Shown: one piece after another, positions 39,936 to 48,750 of the stretch
Position numbering within the stretch: the stretch's first letter is position 1
How the letters are laid out: the number at the start of each line of letters is the position of its first letter
DNA from: Streptococcaceae bacterium AF77-01CM03A
GTDB taxonomy: Bacteria; Bacillota; Bacilli; Lactobacillales; Streptococcaceae
Direction: 5' to 3'
DNA: 64,000 nt
Assembly: GCA_027665725.1 (NCBI GenBank)
Contig: JAQDDS010000002.1
Location: forward strand, 186,001 to 250,000
Translations under genes and position numbers: made by a program
The notes under the pieces: model-generated
What the model saw: the letters and a program-made list of their open reading frames with translations, nothing else
Databases searched by the model: none
What the model was told of the DNA's origin: nothing

Positions 39936-40541
39936 ATGAAATTTCTTGAGTTAAATAAAAAACGTCATGCGACAAAGCAATTTATTGATAAGCCTGTAGA
40001 TCCTAAAGATGTTCGTACAGCTATTGAGATTGCTACTTTAGCACCAAGTGCTCACAATATCCAACCTTGGAAATTTGTTGTCGTTCGTGAGAAAAATAAA
40101 GAACTAGCCAAATTGGCTTACGGTTCAAACTTTGAGCAAGTAGCATCTGCCCCTGTAACCATTGCCTTGTTTACAGATACTGACCTAGCTAAACGTGCTC
40201 GCAAGATTGCCCGTGTTGGTGGAGCAAAGAACTTCTCAGAAGAACAGCTTCAGTACTTTATGAAAAATCTTCCAGCAGAGTTTGCGCGTTACAATGAACA
40301 ACAAGTCAGCGACTACTTGGCCCTTAATGCAGGGTTAGTAGCTATGAACTTGGTTCTTGCTTTGACTGACCAGGGAATTGGTTCAAACATTATCCTTGGT
40401 TTTGACAAATCAAAAGCCAATGAAGTCTTGGAAATCGAAGAACGTTTCCGTCCTGAGCTTTTGATCACGGTAGGATACACAGATGAGAAGTTAGAACCAA
40501 GCTACCGCTTGCCAGTAGATGAAATTATCGAGAAAAGATAG
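39936..40541 (+). CDS. nitroreductase family protein
   Basis: A 201-residue FMN-dependent NAD(P)H oxidoreductase. The N-terminal RHATKQFIDKPV with the FMN-binding Arg residues, the LAPSAHNIQPWKFVVV motif, and the C-terminal glycine-rich IGSNIILGFD are typical. The natural substrate is unknown. It is preceded by an AAAAGGAAAT ribosome site and followed after 9 bases by pepV, so the two are co-transcribed. The 39705-39935 interval upstream holds no further gene. Confidence 0.9.
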   Translation: MKFLELNKKRHATKQFIDKPVDPKDVRTAIEIATLAPSAHNIQPWKFVVVREKNKELAKLAYGSNFEQVASAPVTIALFTDTDLAKRARKIARVGGAKNFSEEQLQYFMKNLPAEFARYNEQQVSDYLALNAGLVAMNLVLALTDQGIGSNIILGFDKSKANEVLEIEERFRPELLITVGYTDEKLEPSYRLPVDEIIEKR

Positions 40542-40550
40542 GAAGTAAAA

Positions 40551-41951
40551 ATGACAGTTATTGATTTTACAGCAGAAGTAGAAAAACGTAAAGAAGACCT
40601 CTTGGCTGACTTGTTTAGCCTTTTGGAAATCAACTCAGAACGTGATGACAGTAAGGCCGATGCCGAGCATCCATTTGGACCTGGGCCAGTAAAAGCCTTG
40701 GAGAAATTCCTTGAAATCGCAGACCGTGATGGCTACCCAACAAAAAATGTCGATAACTATGCCGGACATTTCGAGTTTGGTGAAGGAGAAGAAGTTCTCG
40801 GAATCTTTGCTCACATGGACGTAGTGCCAGCAGGTAGTGGTTGGGATACTGATCCTTACACTCCAACTATCAAGGATGGTCGTCTTTATGCGCGTGGTGC
40901 TTCTGATGACAAGGGGCCAACTACAGCATGTTACTATGGTTTGAAAATCATCAAAGAATTGGGACTTCCAACTTCTAAGAAAGTTCGTTTTATTGTCGGA
41001 ACTGACGAAGAGTCAGGTTGGGCAGATATGGACTACTACTTCGAGCACGTAGGACTTGCAAAACCAGACTTCGGTTTCTCACCTGATGCTGAATTCCCTA
41101 TCATCAATGGTGAAAAAGGAAATATCACAGAATACCTCCACTTTGCTGGTGAAAATACTGGTGTAGCTCGTCTTCATAGCTTCACAGGTGGTTTACGCGA
41201 AAACATGGTACCTGAGTCAGCAACTGCAGTCGTTTCAGGTGATTTAGCTGACTTGCAAGCCAAGCTAGATGCCTTTGTTGCAGAGCACAATCTCAGAGGA
41301 GAAATCCAAGAAGAAAATGGTCAGTACAAGGTGACTGTAATTGGTAAATCAGCCCATGGGGCTATGCCTGCTTCAGGTGTCAATGGTGCGACTTACCTTG
41401 CCCTCTTCCTCAGCCAATTTGCCTTTGAAGGGTCTGCAAAAGACTATCTTGACATTGCTGGTAAGATTCTCTTGAATGACCACGAAGGTAAAAATTTGAA
41501 AGTAGCTCATGTGGATGAAAAGATGGGTGCCCTTTCTATGAATGCGGGTGTCTTCCGCTTCGACGAAGCAAGTGCTGACAATACTATTGCCCTTAACTTC
41601 CGTTATCCAAAAGGAACAAGCCCAGAGCAAATCAAGTCAGTTCTTGAAAACTTGCCAGTTGCTTCAGTTAGCCTTTCTGAGCATGGTCACACTCCTCACT
41701 ATGTGCCAATGGAAGATCCACTCGTTCAAAACTTGTTGAATGTTTATGAAAAACAAACTGGACTTCAAGGTCATGAGCAAGTCATCGGTGGTGGAACATT
41801 TGGACGATTGTTAGAGCGTGGTGTAGCCTACGGTGCTATGTTCCCAGATTCTATCGATACCATGCACCAAGCCAACGAATTTATCGCCTTGGATGATCTC
41901 TTCCGTGCAGCAGCTATCTACGCTGAAGCTATTTACGAATTGATCAAATAA
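40551..41951 (+). CDS. pepV: dipeptidase PepV (M20 family)
   Basis: Zinc-dependent dipeptidase with broad specificity that finishes peptide breakdown in the cytosol. It has 466 residues, full length. Metal-site motifs are visible: GIFAHMDVVPAGSGW with the first His-Asp, RGASDDKGP, and GTDEESGWADMDYYF. A lid domain interrupts the catalytic domain (about 185-370), and HxxNE-type residues (MHQANEFIALDD) are near the C terminus. It complements the peptide importers here and pepA downstream. Confidence 0.94.
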   Translation: MTVIDFTAEVEKRKEDLLADLFSLLEINSERDDSKADAEHPFGPGPVKALEKFLEIADRDGYPTKNVDNYAGHFEFGEGEEVLGIFAHMDVVPAGSGWDTDPYTPTIKDGRLYARGASDDKGPTTACYYGLKIIKELGLPTSKKVRFIVGTDEESGWADMDYYFEHVGLAKPDFGFSPDAEFPIINGEKGNITEYLHFAGENTGVARLHSFTGGLRENMVPESATAVVSGDLADLQAKLDAFVAEHNLRGEIQEENGQYKVTVIGKSAHGAMPASGVNGATYLALFLSQFAFEGSAKDYLDIAGKILLNDHEGKNLKVAHVDEKMGALSMNAGVFRFDEASADNTIALNFRYPKGTSPEQIKSVLENLPVASVSLSEHGHTPHYVPMEDPLVQNLLNVYEKQTGLQGHEQVIGGGTFGRLLERGVAYGAMFPDSIDTMHQANEFIALDDLFRAAAIYAEAIYELIK

Positions 41952-42001
41952 TGCTCTAGAAGTCTGAGATTTAATGCTTAGACTTCTTTTTGGAGGAGAA
42001 A

Positions 42002-42592
42002 ATGTCTCAAATCGAAAGAATCAAGCAAGCCATTATGGCAGATCCACAGAATGCCAGTTATACTGAGCAGAGTATCGAGCCACTATTTGCAGCACCAAAA
42101 ACAGCTCGTATCAATATCATTGGTCAGGCGCCTGGTCTCAAAACCCAAGAAGCAGGGCTCTACTGGAAGGATAAAAGTGGCGACCGCTTGCGAGAGTGGC
42201 TGGGTGTGGATGAGGACACCTTTTACAATTCAGGTTACTTTGCAGTCATGCCCATGGATTTCTATTTTCCAGGACATGGGAAATCTGGTGACCTTCCACC
42301 TCGTACAGGTTTCGCAGAAAAATGGCATCCAAAACTTTTGAAGGAGTTGCCAGATATTCAATTAACGCTCTTGATTGGACAGTATGCCCAAGCCTACTAT
42401 CTGCATGAAAAGGTCAGTGGCAAGGTGACAGACCGTGTGCATCGGTTTAAGGATTATTTGCCTGATTATTTCCCTTTGGTGCACCCATCACCACGTAATC
42501 AAATCTGGATGAAAAAAAATCCTTGGTTTGAGTCGGAAGTGGTGCCCGATTTGAAAAAAAGAATTAAAACAATTTTAGGAGAAAAAGAATGA
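42002..42592 (+). CDS. uracil-DNA glycosylase family protein
   Basis: A 196-residue member of the UDG superfamily (family with IIGQAPGLKTQEAGLYWKDKSGDRL as motif 1 and LVHPSPRN as the C-terminal motif). Enzymes of this fold remove uracil or related bases, but the activity of this clade is not established, and a separate classical UDG is expected elsewhere. The start MSQIER was chosen because GGAGGAG lies directly before it. Its last 4 bases overlap the rhodanese gene. Confidence 0.85.
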   Translation: MSQIERIKQAIMADPQNASYTEQSIEPLFAAPKTARINIIGQAPGLKTQEAGLYWKDKSGDRLREWLGVDEDTFYNSGYFAVMPMDFYFPGHGKSGDLPPRTGFAEKWHPKLLKELPDIQLTLLIGQYAQAYYLHEKVSGKVTDRVHRFKDYLPDYFPLVHPSPRNQIWMKKNPWFESEVVPDLKKRIKTILGEKE

Positions 42593-42870
42593 AAGAAATT
42601 TCCTTCGATGAATTTTACCAGCTTTATCAAAATGAGCAACTTTCTCTAGTGGATGTGAGAGAAGTAGAGGAATTTGAAGCTCTTCATTTAGAAGGTGCTC
42701 GTAATTTCCCTCTCAGCCAACTAGCGGATACTTATAAACAACTGGAAAAAGACCAACTTTACTACGTGATTTGTAAATCAGGAATGCGTTCAGCACGCGC
42801 TTGTCAATTTTTAGAAGAACAAGGATATGAGGTTATCAATGTCCAAGGTGGCATGGATGCTTTAGAATAA
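42589..42870 (+). CDS. rhodanese-like domain protein
   Basis: A 93-residue single rhodanese domain. The active-site loop CKSGMRSA carries the catalytic cysteine, and LVDVREVEEFEALHLEGARNFPL is the conserved N-terminal half. It is likely a sulfur carrier or sulfurtransferase with unknown partner. Translation is coupled to the UDG-family gene by an ATGA overlap. Confidence 0.9.
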   Translation: MKEISFDEFYQLYQNEQLSLVDVREVEEFEALHLEGARNFPLSQLADTYKQLEKDQLYYVICKSGMRSARACQFLEEQGYEVINVQGGMDALE

Positions 42871-43033
42871 GAAAAACTTCCTTTGAGACCGAAAATAAGA
42901 AAGGTTTTAAAGGGATTTTTTTTGCTCTAAAAATCAGAAAATTGAAAACATTTTAGAATTATTTCAAGATAGCCTTTTCATGCCTTTAAACATGTTATAC
43001 TAAGAAAGTATTTTAATGTTATAAGGAGAGTTT

Positions 43034-44359
43034 ATGGCTAAAAAAGGTGCTTTAACAGGATTACTTCTTTTTGGAATATTTTTTGGAGCAGGTAACTTGA
43101 TTTTCCCTCCAACTCTAGGCGCACAGTCTGGAGAAAACTTCCTTCCTGCCATTGCAGGATTTGTATTTTCAGGTGTTGGGATTGCAGTCCTAACCTTGAT
43201 CATTGGAACCCTTAATCCAAAGGGCTATATTTATGAAATTTCGAAGAAAATTTCTCCATGGTTTGCGACGATTTATCTTGCAGCTTTGTACTTGTCGATT
43301 GGTCCATTCTTTGCCATTCCACGTACAGCAACAACATCGTTTGAGGTCGGTATTAGTCCCCTTCTAGCTGAAGCAGATAAGGGTTTAGGTTTGATTGTCT
43401 TTACCATTCTCTACTTTGTTGCAGCCTATTTAATCGCCCTGAATCCTTCAAAGATTTTGGATCGTATTGGACGAATCTTGACTCCAGTATTTGCAATTTT
43501 GATTGTTATCTTGATTATTCTTGGAGCCTTTAAATACGGAGCAAATGCACCACAAGCAGCGTCAGGTGCTTATCAAACTTCAGCCTTTGGTGCTGGCTTC
43601 TTAGAAGGATACAATACACTGGATGCACTTGCTTCTGTTGCCTTCAGTGTTATTGCCGTACAAACCTTGAAACAACTTGGTTTCTCAAGTAAGAAAGAGT
43701 ACATTTCAACCATTTGGGTAGTTGGAATCGTTGTGGCTCTAGGATTTAGTGCTCTCTATATCGGGTTAGGTTTCCTTGGGAATCACTTCCCAGTAACAGA
43801 AGAAGCGATGAAGGGCGGAACTCCTGGAGTTTATATCTTGTCTCAAGCGACCCAAGAAATCTTTGGTTCTACTGCTCAGCTTTTCCTTGCAGCTATGGTA
43901 ACCGTAACTTGCTTTACAACTACTGTAGGTTTGATTGTATCAACTGCGGAGTTCTTTAACGGACGTTTCCCACAAATCAGCTACAAGGTTTATGCGACTG
44001 TCTTTACCTTGATTGGTTTTGCCATTGCAAACCTTGGTTTGAGTGCCATTATCAAGTACTCAGTGCCAGTACTAGTTGTCTTGTATCCAATCACCATTGT
44101 GATTGTTATGATTGTGATTGTGAACAAATTTGTACCACTTTCAAAACCAGGGATGCAATTGACTATGGGACTTGTAACTGCTATTGCCATAGCTAGCGTC
44201 TTAGGAAGTTCATTTGAAGTGACCTTCCTTGCCAACATTGTGAATGCTCTACCATTTGCTAAGGCTTCATTGCCATGGTTGGTACCAGCGATTATCGGAA
44301 TTTTACTTTCTCTTGTTCTTCCTAACAAACAAGAAAGTGAAGCTTTTGAGATGAAATAA
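43034..44359 (+). CDS. brnQ: branched-chain amino acid cation symporter BrnQ
   Basis: Sodium- or proton-coupled importer of leucine, isoleucine and valine. A 441-residue integral membrane protein with about twelve helices; the opening LTGLLLFGIFFGAGNLIFPP is the family signature. An extended -10 (TGTTATACT, 42993-43001) lies upstream, and the ATG follows ATAAGGAGAGTTT. Its neighbours are peptidase and amino-acid genes, consistent with branched-chain amino-acid supply. Monocistronic with a terminator. Confidence 0.94.
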   Translation: MAKKGALTGLLLFGIFFGAGNLIFPPTLGAQSGENFLPAIAGFVFSGVGIAVLTLIIGTLNPKGYIYEISKKISPWFATIYLAALYLSIGPFFAIPRTATTSFEVGISPLLAEADKGLGLIVFTILYFVAAYLIALNPSKILDRIGRILTPVFAILIVILIILGAFKYGANAPQAASGAYQTSAFGAGFLEGYNTLDALASVAFSVIAVQTLKQLGFSSKKEYISTIWVVGIVVALGFSALYIGLGFLGNHFPVTEEAMKGGTPGVYILSQATQEIFGSTAQLFLAAMVTVTCFTTTVGLIVSTAEFFNGRFPQISYKVYATVFTLIGFAIANLGLSAIIKYSVPVLVVLYPITIVIVMIVIVNKFVPLSKPGMQLTMGLVTAIAIASVLGSSFEVTFLANIVNALPFAKASLPWLVPAIIGILLSLVLPNKQESEAFEMK

Positions 44360-44388
44360 AAAAACCTTGGCATATGTCAAGGTTTTTC
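44357..44388. terminator. terminator after brnQ
   Basis: Stem AAAACCTTG / CAAGGTTTTT, bidirectional between brnQ and the convergent lipoprotein gene. Confidence 0.9.
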
Positions 44389-44396
44389 TATTGCTC

Positions 44397-44933
44397 TTAA
44401 TTCGTTTTTTCAGTAAAACCGTGCTCTTTCAACATTTTTTTAGAAGCGTTAAAGCTTACACGGTTTCCAATACCAGAGTATTCTTCTGGTAAGGCTTTTC
44501 TAAGTTCATCTAAGCTTGCAACGGAAAAGTCAACTTCAAGATCTTGAACGACTTTACCATCTTTAATTTCGATTGAAAAAGTTACACCTTTGATACCCTT
44601 GTAGCCTTTGTAGGTTTCTTCAATTATACTTTTAACATCTTCTGCAGTATTGTTTAGAGCTTCAGGGTCAGCAACATTATGAGCAGTTTGTTTCAAAACT
44701 TTATCTCCGTCAACTGTATAGGTCAACGTTGACTTGATACCAGGCTGAGAATCATTTACATAAGTTACAGTTTTTAATTCTGATTTCTTTTCAGTAGTTT
44801 CAGCTTCAGTCGTTTTTACCTCAGTTGACTCTGCTTTTGAGGAGTTAGAAGTTGTTGATGATTGTTTTGAACATCCCAACAAGAATGCCAACGGTAAGGC
44901 TAAGAGAAGTGTCGTTTTGAAATATTTGTTCAT
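44397..44933 (-). CDS. DUF1307 (YehR-like) lipoprotein
   Basis: A 178-residue lipoprotein with lipobox FLLGC (Cys21), a Ser/Thr/Glu-rich linker (about 25-58), then a DUF1307-like domain (KTVTYVNDSQPGIKSTLTYTVDGDKV). The function of the family is unknown. The start MNKYFKTT was chosen over a start 20 codons upstream because an AAAGGAAAAAAT site precedes it and the signal peptide fits. A minus-strand promoter (TTGATT 44988-44993, 17 bp, TATAAT 44965-44970) lies upstream. Confidence 0.85.
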   Translation of the reverse strand: MNKYFKTTLLLALPLAFLLGCSKQSSTTSNSSKAESTEVKTTEAETTEKKSELKTVTYVNDSQPGIKSTLTYTVDGDKVLKQTAHNVADPEALNNTAEDVKSIIEETYKGYKGIKGVTFSIEIKDGKVVQDLEVDFSVASLDELRKALPEEYSGIGNRVSFNASKKMLKEHGFTEKTN

Positions 44934-45065
44934 ATTTTTTCCTTTCATCATAAGAACTTTTTTCATTATACCATAAAATGCTTTTGCAATCAAAGTATAT
45001 TCGTTTTTCCTTTTTACACATACTAAAATGGGAAAAGTGATATAATATTAAGAAGAGGTGAAGAA

Positions 45066-46103
45066 ATGAATCAAACTGTAGAATATATCAAAGAACTAAC
45101 TGCTATCGCATCACCAACTGGTTTCACACGTGAGATTACGAATTATTTGGTTGAGACTCTTGAAAAACTAGGTTATCAACCTGTCCGTACCGCTAAAGGT
45201 GGTGTTAACGTTACTGTTAAAGGTAAAAATAATGAGCAACAACGTTATGTAACTGCCCATGTGGATACCCTGGGAGTTATCGTTCGTGCTATTAAACCAG
45301 ACGGCCGTCTCAAAATGGACCGTATTGGTGGCTACCCTTGGAATATGATTGAAGGCGAAAACTGTACCGTTCATGTGGCTGACACAGGTAAGACTATTTC
45401 AGGTACCATTTTGATCCACCAGACTTCTTGTCATGTATACAAGGACGCAGGAACTGTAGAACGTACTCAGGACAATATGGAAGTACGTTTGGATGAAAAA
45501 GTAACCAATGAAAAGGAAACACGCGCACTCGGTATCGAAGTTGGAGATTTTATCAGCTTTGATCCACGAACTGTCGTGACAGAGACAGGCTTTATCAAGT
45601 CTCGTCATTTAGATGATAAGGTCAGCGCAGCAATTCTCCTAAATCTCCTCAAAGTATACAAAGAAGAAGGGATTGAGCTTCCTGTTACTACGCATTTTGC
45701 CTTTTCAGTATTTGAAGAAGTGGGGCATGGTGCTAACTCAAACATCCCTAATCAAGTTGTGGAATATCTGGCAGTAGATATGGGAGCGATGGGAGATGAC
45801 CAGCAGACAGATGAGTACACAGTCTCTATCTGTGTCAAAGATGCTTCTGGACCGTATCACTACGAGTTCCGCCAACATCTGGTTGCTCTAGCAAAAGAGC
45901 AAGACATCCCGTTTAAATTAGACATCTATCCATTTTACGGTTCGGATGCTTCTGCAGCTATGTCAGCTGGAGCAGAGGTCAAGCACGCTCTTCTAGGAGC
46001 TGGTATTGAGTCAAGTCACTCATACGAGCGGACTCATGTTGATTCTGTAGTGGCTACTGAGCGTATGGTAGATGCTTATCTTAAGAGTGAGTTGGTGGAC
46101 TAG
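45066..46103 (+). CDS. pepA: glutamyl aminopeptidase PepA (M42 family)
   Basis: Cytosolic metallopeptidase removing N-terminal acidic residues from peptides. It has 345 residues, with two-metal site motifs VTAHVDTLGVIV, SRHLDDKVSA, EEVGHGANS and ESSHSYERTHVDS. It is driven by an extended -10 (TGATATAAT, 45038-45046). It heads a plus-strand group followed by the HIT protein one base after its stop, then ldcB. Confidence 0.94.
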   Translation: MNQTVEYIKELTAIASPTGFTREITNYLVETLEKLGYQPVRTAKGGVNVTVKGKNNEQQRYVTAHVDTLGVIVRAIKPDGRLKMDRIGGYPWNMIEGENCTVHVADTGKTISGTILIHQTSCHVYKDAGTVERTQDNMEVRLDEKVTNEKETRALGIEVGDFISFDPRTVVTETGFIKSRHLDDKVSAAILLNLLKVYKEEGIELPVTTHFAFSVFEEVGHGANSNIPNQVVEYLAVDMGAMGDDQQTDEYTVSICVKDASGPYHYEFRQHLVALAKEQDIPFKLDIYPFYGSDASAAMSAGAEVKHALLGAGIESSHSYERTHVDSVVATERMVDAYLKSELVD

Positions 46104-46104
46104 G

Positions 46105-46575
46105 ATGTGCCTGATTTGTCAACGAATTGAATGGATTAAGTCAGGGGAGAATCCCTACTTTGTAAAAGAACTGGAAACAGGCTATGTTGTCATTGGGGAT
46201 CACCAGTACTTTGAAGGCTATACTCTATTTTTAGCCAAGGAACATGTTACGGAATTACACCATCTAGATCCAACTGTCAAACTTCGCTTTTTAGAGGAAA
46301 TGAGCCTGGTTCAGGAAGCTGTCTCTAAGGCCTTTTCTGCTGAAAAGATGAATGTAGAGTTGTTAGGAAATGGAGATGCTCATGCTCACTGGCATATTTT
46401 CCCTAGACGAGAGGGTGATATGAAAGGACACGGTCTTAATGGTCGTGGTCCAGTCTGGTGGGTTCCATGGGAAGAAATGGTCGCTGAAGAATATCAGGTT
46501 AAGGGAAGTAAATTAGAGGATTTGATTGCTACCTTATCAGATACTTTGGACCAGATGATGGAAATGAAAGGATAG
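46105..46575 (+). CDS. HIT family protein
   Basis: A 156-residue histidine-triad protein, a class of nucleotide hydrolases or transferases. The triad motif NGDAHAHWHIFPR is visible, and the N-terminal CLICQRI could bind zinc. The start one base after the pepA stop was chosen over the longer frame, which overlaps pepA. Substrate is unknown. Confidence 0.87.
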   Translation: MCLICQRIEWIKSGENPYFVKELETGYVVIGDHQYFEGYTLFLAKEHVTELHHLDPTVKLRFLEEMSLVQEAVSKAFSAEKMNVELLGNGDAHAHWHIFPRREGDMKGHGLNGRGPVWWVPWEEMVAEEYQVKGSKLEDLIATLSDTLDQMMEMKG

Positions 46576-46578
46576 ACC

Positions 46579-47295
46579 ATGAAAAAAAGATACCTTGTCT
46601 TGTCAAGCTTATTAGCCTTGACATTAGCGGCTTGTTCACAAGGAAAGCCGGCAACTTCAGAAACTCAGACTTCAACTGGAGAAAAAACCGTCCAAGAAGG
46701 AACTGTCGGTAGTAAATCTCAAGAAGCAAGCCAGAAAAAGGCAGAAGTAGTTAATAAAGGAGATTACTATAGCGTTCAAGGGAAGTACGATGAGATTGTT
46801 ATCGCTAATAAACATTATCCCTTGTCTAAGGACTATAATCCTGGAGAAAATCCTACAGCAAAGGCTGAGTTGTTGAAGCTTATTGCTGCTATGCAGGAAG
46901 CAGGTTTCCCAATTAGCGATCATTATAGTGGTTTCAGAAGTTATGAAACTCAAACTCAACTTTATCAGGAGTATGTCAACCAAGACGGAAAGGCAGAGGC
47001 TGATCGCTATTCTGCACGACCTGGATATAGTGAACACCAAACAGGTCTTGCTTTCGACCTTATCGGCACAGATGGAGATTTAGTGACAGAAGAAAAAGCT
47101 GCCCAATGGCTTTTAGATCATGCTGCTGACTATGGCTTTGTCGTTCGCTATCTCAAAGGTAAGGAAAAAGAAACAGGCTATATGGCTGAAGAATGGCACC
47201 TTCGTTACGTTGGGAAAGAAGCCAAAGAAATCGCAGCAAGTGGCCTCAGTCTGGAAGAGTATTACGGTTTTGAAGGTGGAGACTATGTTGATTAG
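46579..47295 (+). CDS. ldcB: L,D-carboxypeptidase LdcB/DacB lipoprotein
   Basis: Surface zinc peptidase of the VanY/M15B family that trims the D-Ala of peptidoglycan tetrapeptides; pneumococcal DacB/LdcB acts this way and affects cell shape. The protein has 238 residues with lipobox LAAC (Cys19), a Ser/Thr-rich linker, and the catalytic domain with metal ligands in SEHQTGLAFDL (His, Asp) and EWHLRYVG (Glu, His). It follows the HIT gene after 3 bases. Confidence 0.92.
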   Translation: MKKRYLVLSSLLALTLAACSQGKPATSETQTSTGEKTVQEGTVGSKSQEASQKKAEVVNKGDYYSVQGKYDEIVIANKHYPLSKDYNPGENPTAKAELLKLIAAMQEAGFPISDHYSGFRSYETQTQLYQEYVNQDGKAEADRYSARPGYSEHQTGLAFDLIGTDGDLVTEEKAAQWLLDHAADYGFVVRYLKGKEKETGYMAEEWHLRYVGKEAKEIAASGLSLEEYYGFEGGDYVD

Positions 47296-47307
47296 TCGCA
47301 AAATATC

Positions 47308-47336
47308 TTGCAAGAATGCTTGAAATTTGATAAAAT
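47308..47336 (+). promoter_or_regulatory. promoter of the pheS T-box transcript
   Basis: TTGCAA (47308-47313), 17 bp, TAAAAT (47331-47336), placed directly upstream of the T-box leader. Confidence 0.7.
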
Positions 47337-47339
47337 GAA

Positions 47340-47545
47340 TAATAATTAAATAGGAATCTGCAAGACTAGTATCTCAGGGGAAGTATATCAGGGAGGAGAG
47401 CCGTGACTGAAAGCTCTCTATATGAAAGCTGGGTGAATTCACTTGCCTATGGATTCAGAAATAAAGGTCTGACTTGTCAGATAAAAACGGATGGTACCGC
47501 GTGTCAACGCTCCGAGTGTGGAGTTTTTGGCATGTGGTTTTCTTT
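47340..47545 (+). promoter_or_regulatory. T-box riboswitch, phenylalanine-specific (predicted)
   Basis: Leader RNA that binds uncharged tRNA and switches from terminator to antiterminator. The T-box core GGTACCGCG is at 47493-47501. The following terminator stem AACGCTCC / GGAGTTTTT spans about 47506-47528. A stem I region lies at about 47385-47470. A candidate specifier TTC (Phe) occurs in GAATTC at 47435-47440. The downstream genes are pheS and pheT, which fixes the amino acid. A long coding frame running through this region into pheS is an artefact. Confidence 0.88.
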
Positions 47546-47573
47546 TTATCTACGAGAGACTGATGGAGGAATT

Positions 47574-48620
47574 ATGTCAACTATTGAAGAACAATTAAAA
47601 GCGCTTCGTGAAGAGACGCTAGCTAGCTTGAAGCAGATTACTGCTGAAAATAAAAAAGAGATGCAAGAATTGCGCGTCTCTGTCCTTGGTAAAAAGGGTT
47701 CGCTTACTGAAATCCTTAAAGGGATGAAAGACGTTTCTGCAGAAATGCGCCCTGTTATTGGAAAACACGTCAACGAAGCGCGTGATGTTTTGACAGCTGC
47801 CTTTGAAGAAACAGCTAAGCTCTTGGAAGAAAAGAAAGTGGAAGCTCAACTAGCAAGTGAGAGTATCGACGTTACGCTTCCAGGTCGCCCAGTTGCGATT
47901 GGTCACCGTCACATTCTCACACAAACTAGTGAAGAAATCGAAGATATTTTCATCGGAATGGGATACCAAGTCGTGGATGGATTTGAAGTTGAAAAAGACT
48001 ATTACAACTTCGAGCGTATGAACCTTCCAAAAGATCATCCAGCTCGTGATATGCAGGACACTTTCTATATCACAGAAGAAATCTTGCTTCGTACTCACAC
48101 GTCTCCAGTTCAGGCTCGTGCTATGGATGCCCATGATTTTTCAAAAGGTCCTTTGAAGATGATCTCACCAGGACGTGTATTCCGTCGTGATACGGACGAT
48201 GCAACCCACAGTCACCAATTCCACCAGATCGAAGGTTTGGTTGTTGGGAAAAATATCTCAATGGCGGATCTTCAAGGAACCCTTCAGTTGATTGTACAAA
48301 AAATGTTTGGTAAAGAGCGTCAAATCCGTTTGCGTCCATCTTATTTCCCGTTCACAGAGCCATCTGTTGAGGTGGATGTTTCATGCTTCAAATGTGGAGG
48401 AGACGGCTGTAACGTATGTAAGAAAACTGGTTGGATCGAGATTATGGGTGCCGGTATGGTTCACCCACGTGTCCTTGAGATGAGTAGTATCGATGCAACT
48501 GTCTACTCTGGTTTTGCCTTTGGTCTTGGACAAGAACGTGTAGCTATGCTCCGTTACGGAATCAACGATATCCGTGGATTCTACCAAGGGGATGTCCGTT
48601 TCTCAGAACAGTTTAAATAA
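47574..48620 (+). CDS. pheS: phenylalanyl-tRNA synthetase alpha subunit
   Basis: Catalytic subunit of the alpha2-beta2 enzyme. It has 348 residues. The N-terminal coiled coil (about 1-90), the class II motif 2 region ([10 protein letters not shown]) and motif 3 ([18 protein letters not shown]) are visible. The start MSTIEEQ follows TGGAGGAATT and comes after the T-box terminator, which excludes the longer in-frame start at 47403. Confidence 0.96.
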   Translation: MSTIEEQLKALREETLASLKQITAENKKEMQELRVSVLGKKGSLTEILKGMKDVSAEMRPVIGKHVNEARDVLTAAFEETAKLLEEKKVEAQLASESIDVTLPGRPVAIGHRHILTQTSEEIEDIFIGMGYQVVDGFEVEKDYYNFERMNLPKDHPARDMQDTFYITEEILLRTHTSPVQARAMDAHDFSKGPLKMISPGRVFRRDTDDATHSHQFHQIEGLVVGKNISMADLQGTLQLIVQKMFGKERQIRLRPSYFPFTEPSVEVDVSCFKCGGDGCNVCKKTGWIEIMGAGMVHPRVLEMSSIDATVYSGFAFGLGQERVAMLRYGINDIRGFYQGDVRFSEQFK

Positions 48621-48750
48621 GATTGAAACCTGAAACACAGTCCTATACAGTTCTAGTCATTTTCTCTCGCTGAGAAATGGTGAGGACTGACTCGAAGAAA
48701 AAGAAAGGAATTGAAAAGGTCTTGCTTGCTGAGATCTTACAATCAGAATT

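Noticed and set aside
47403..47573. 57-codon N-terminal extension of pheS
   Set aside because: It spans the T-box core and its terminator, and the normal PheS start with a GGAGG site is at 47574.
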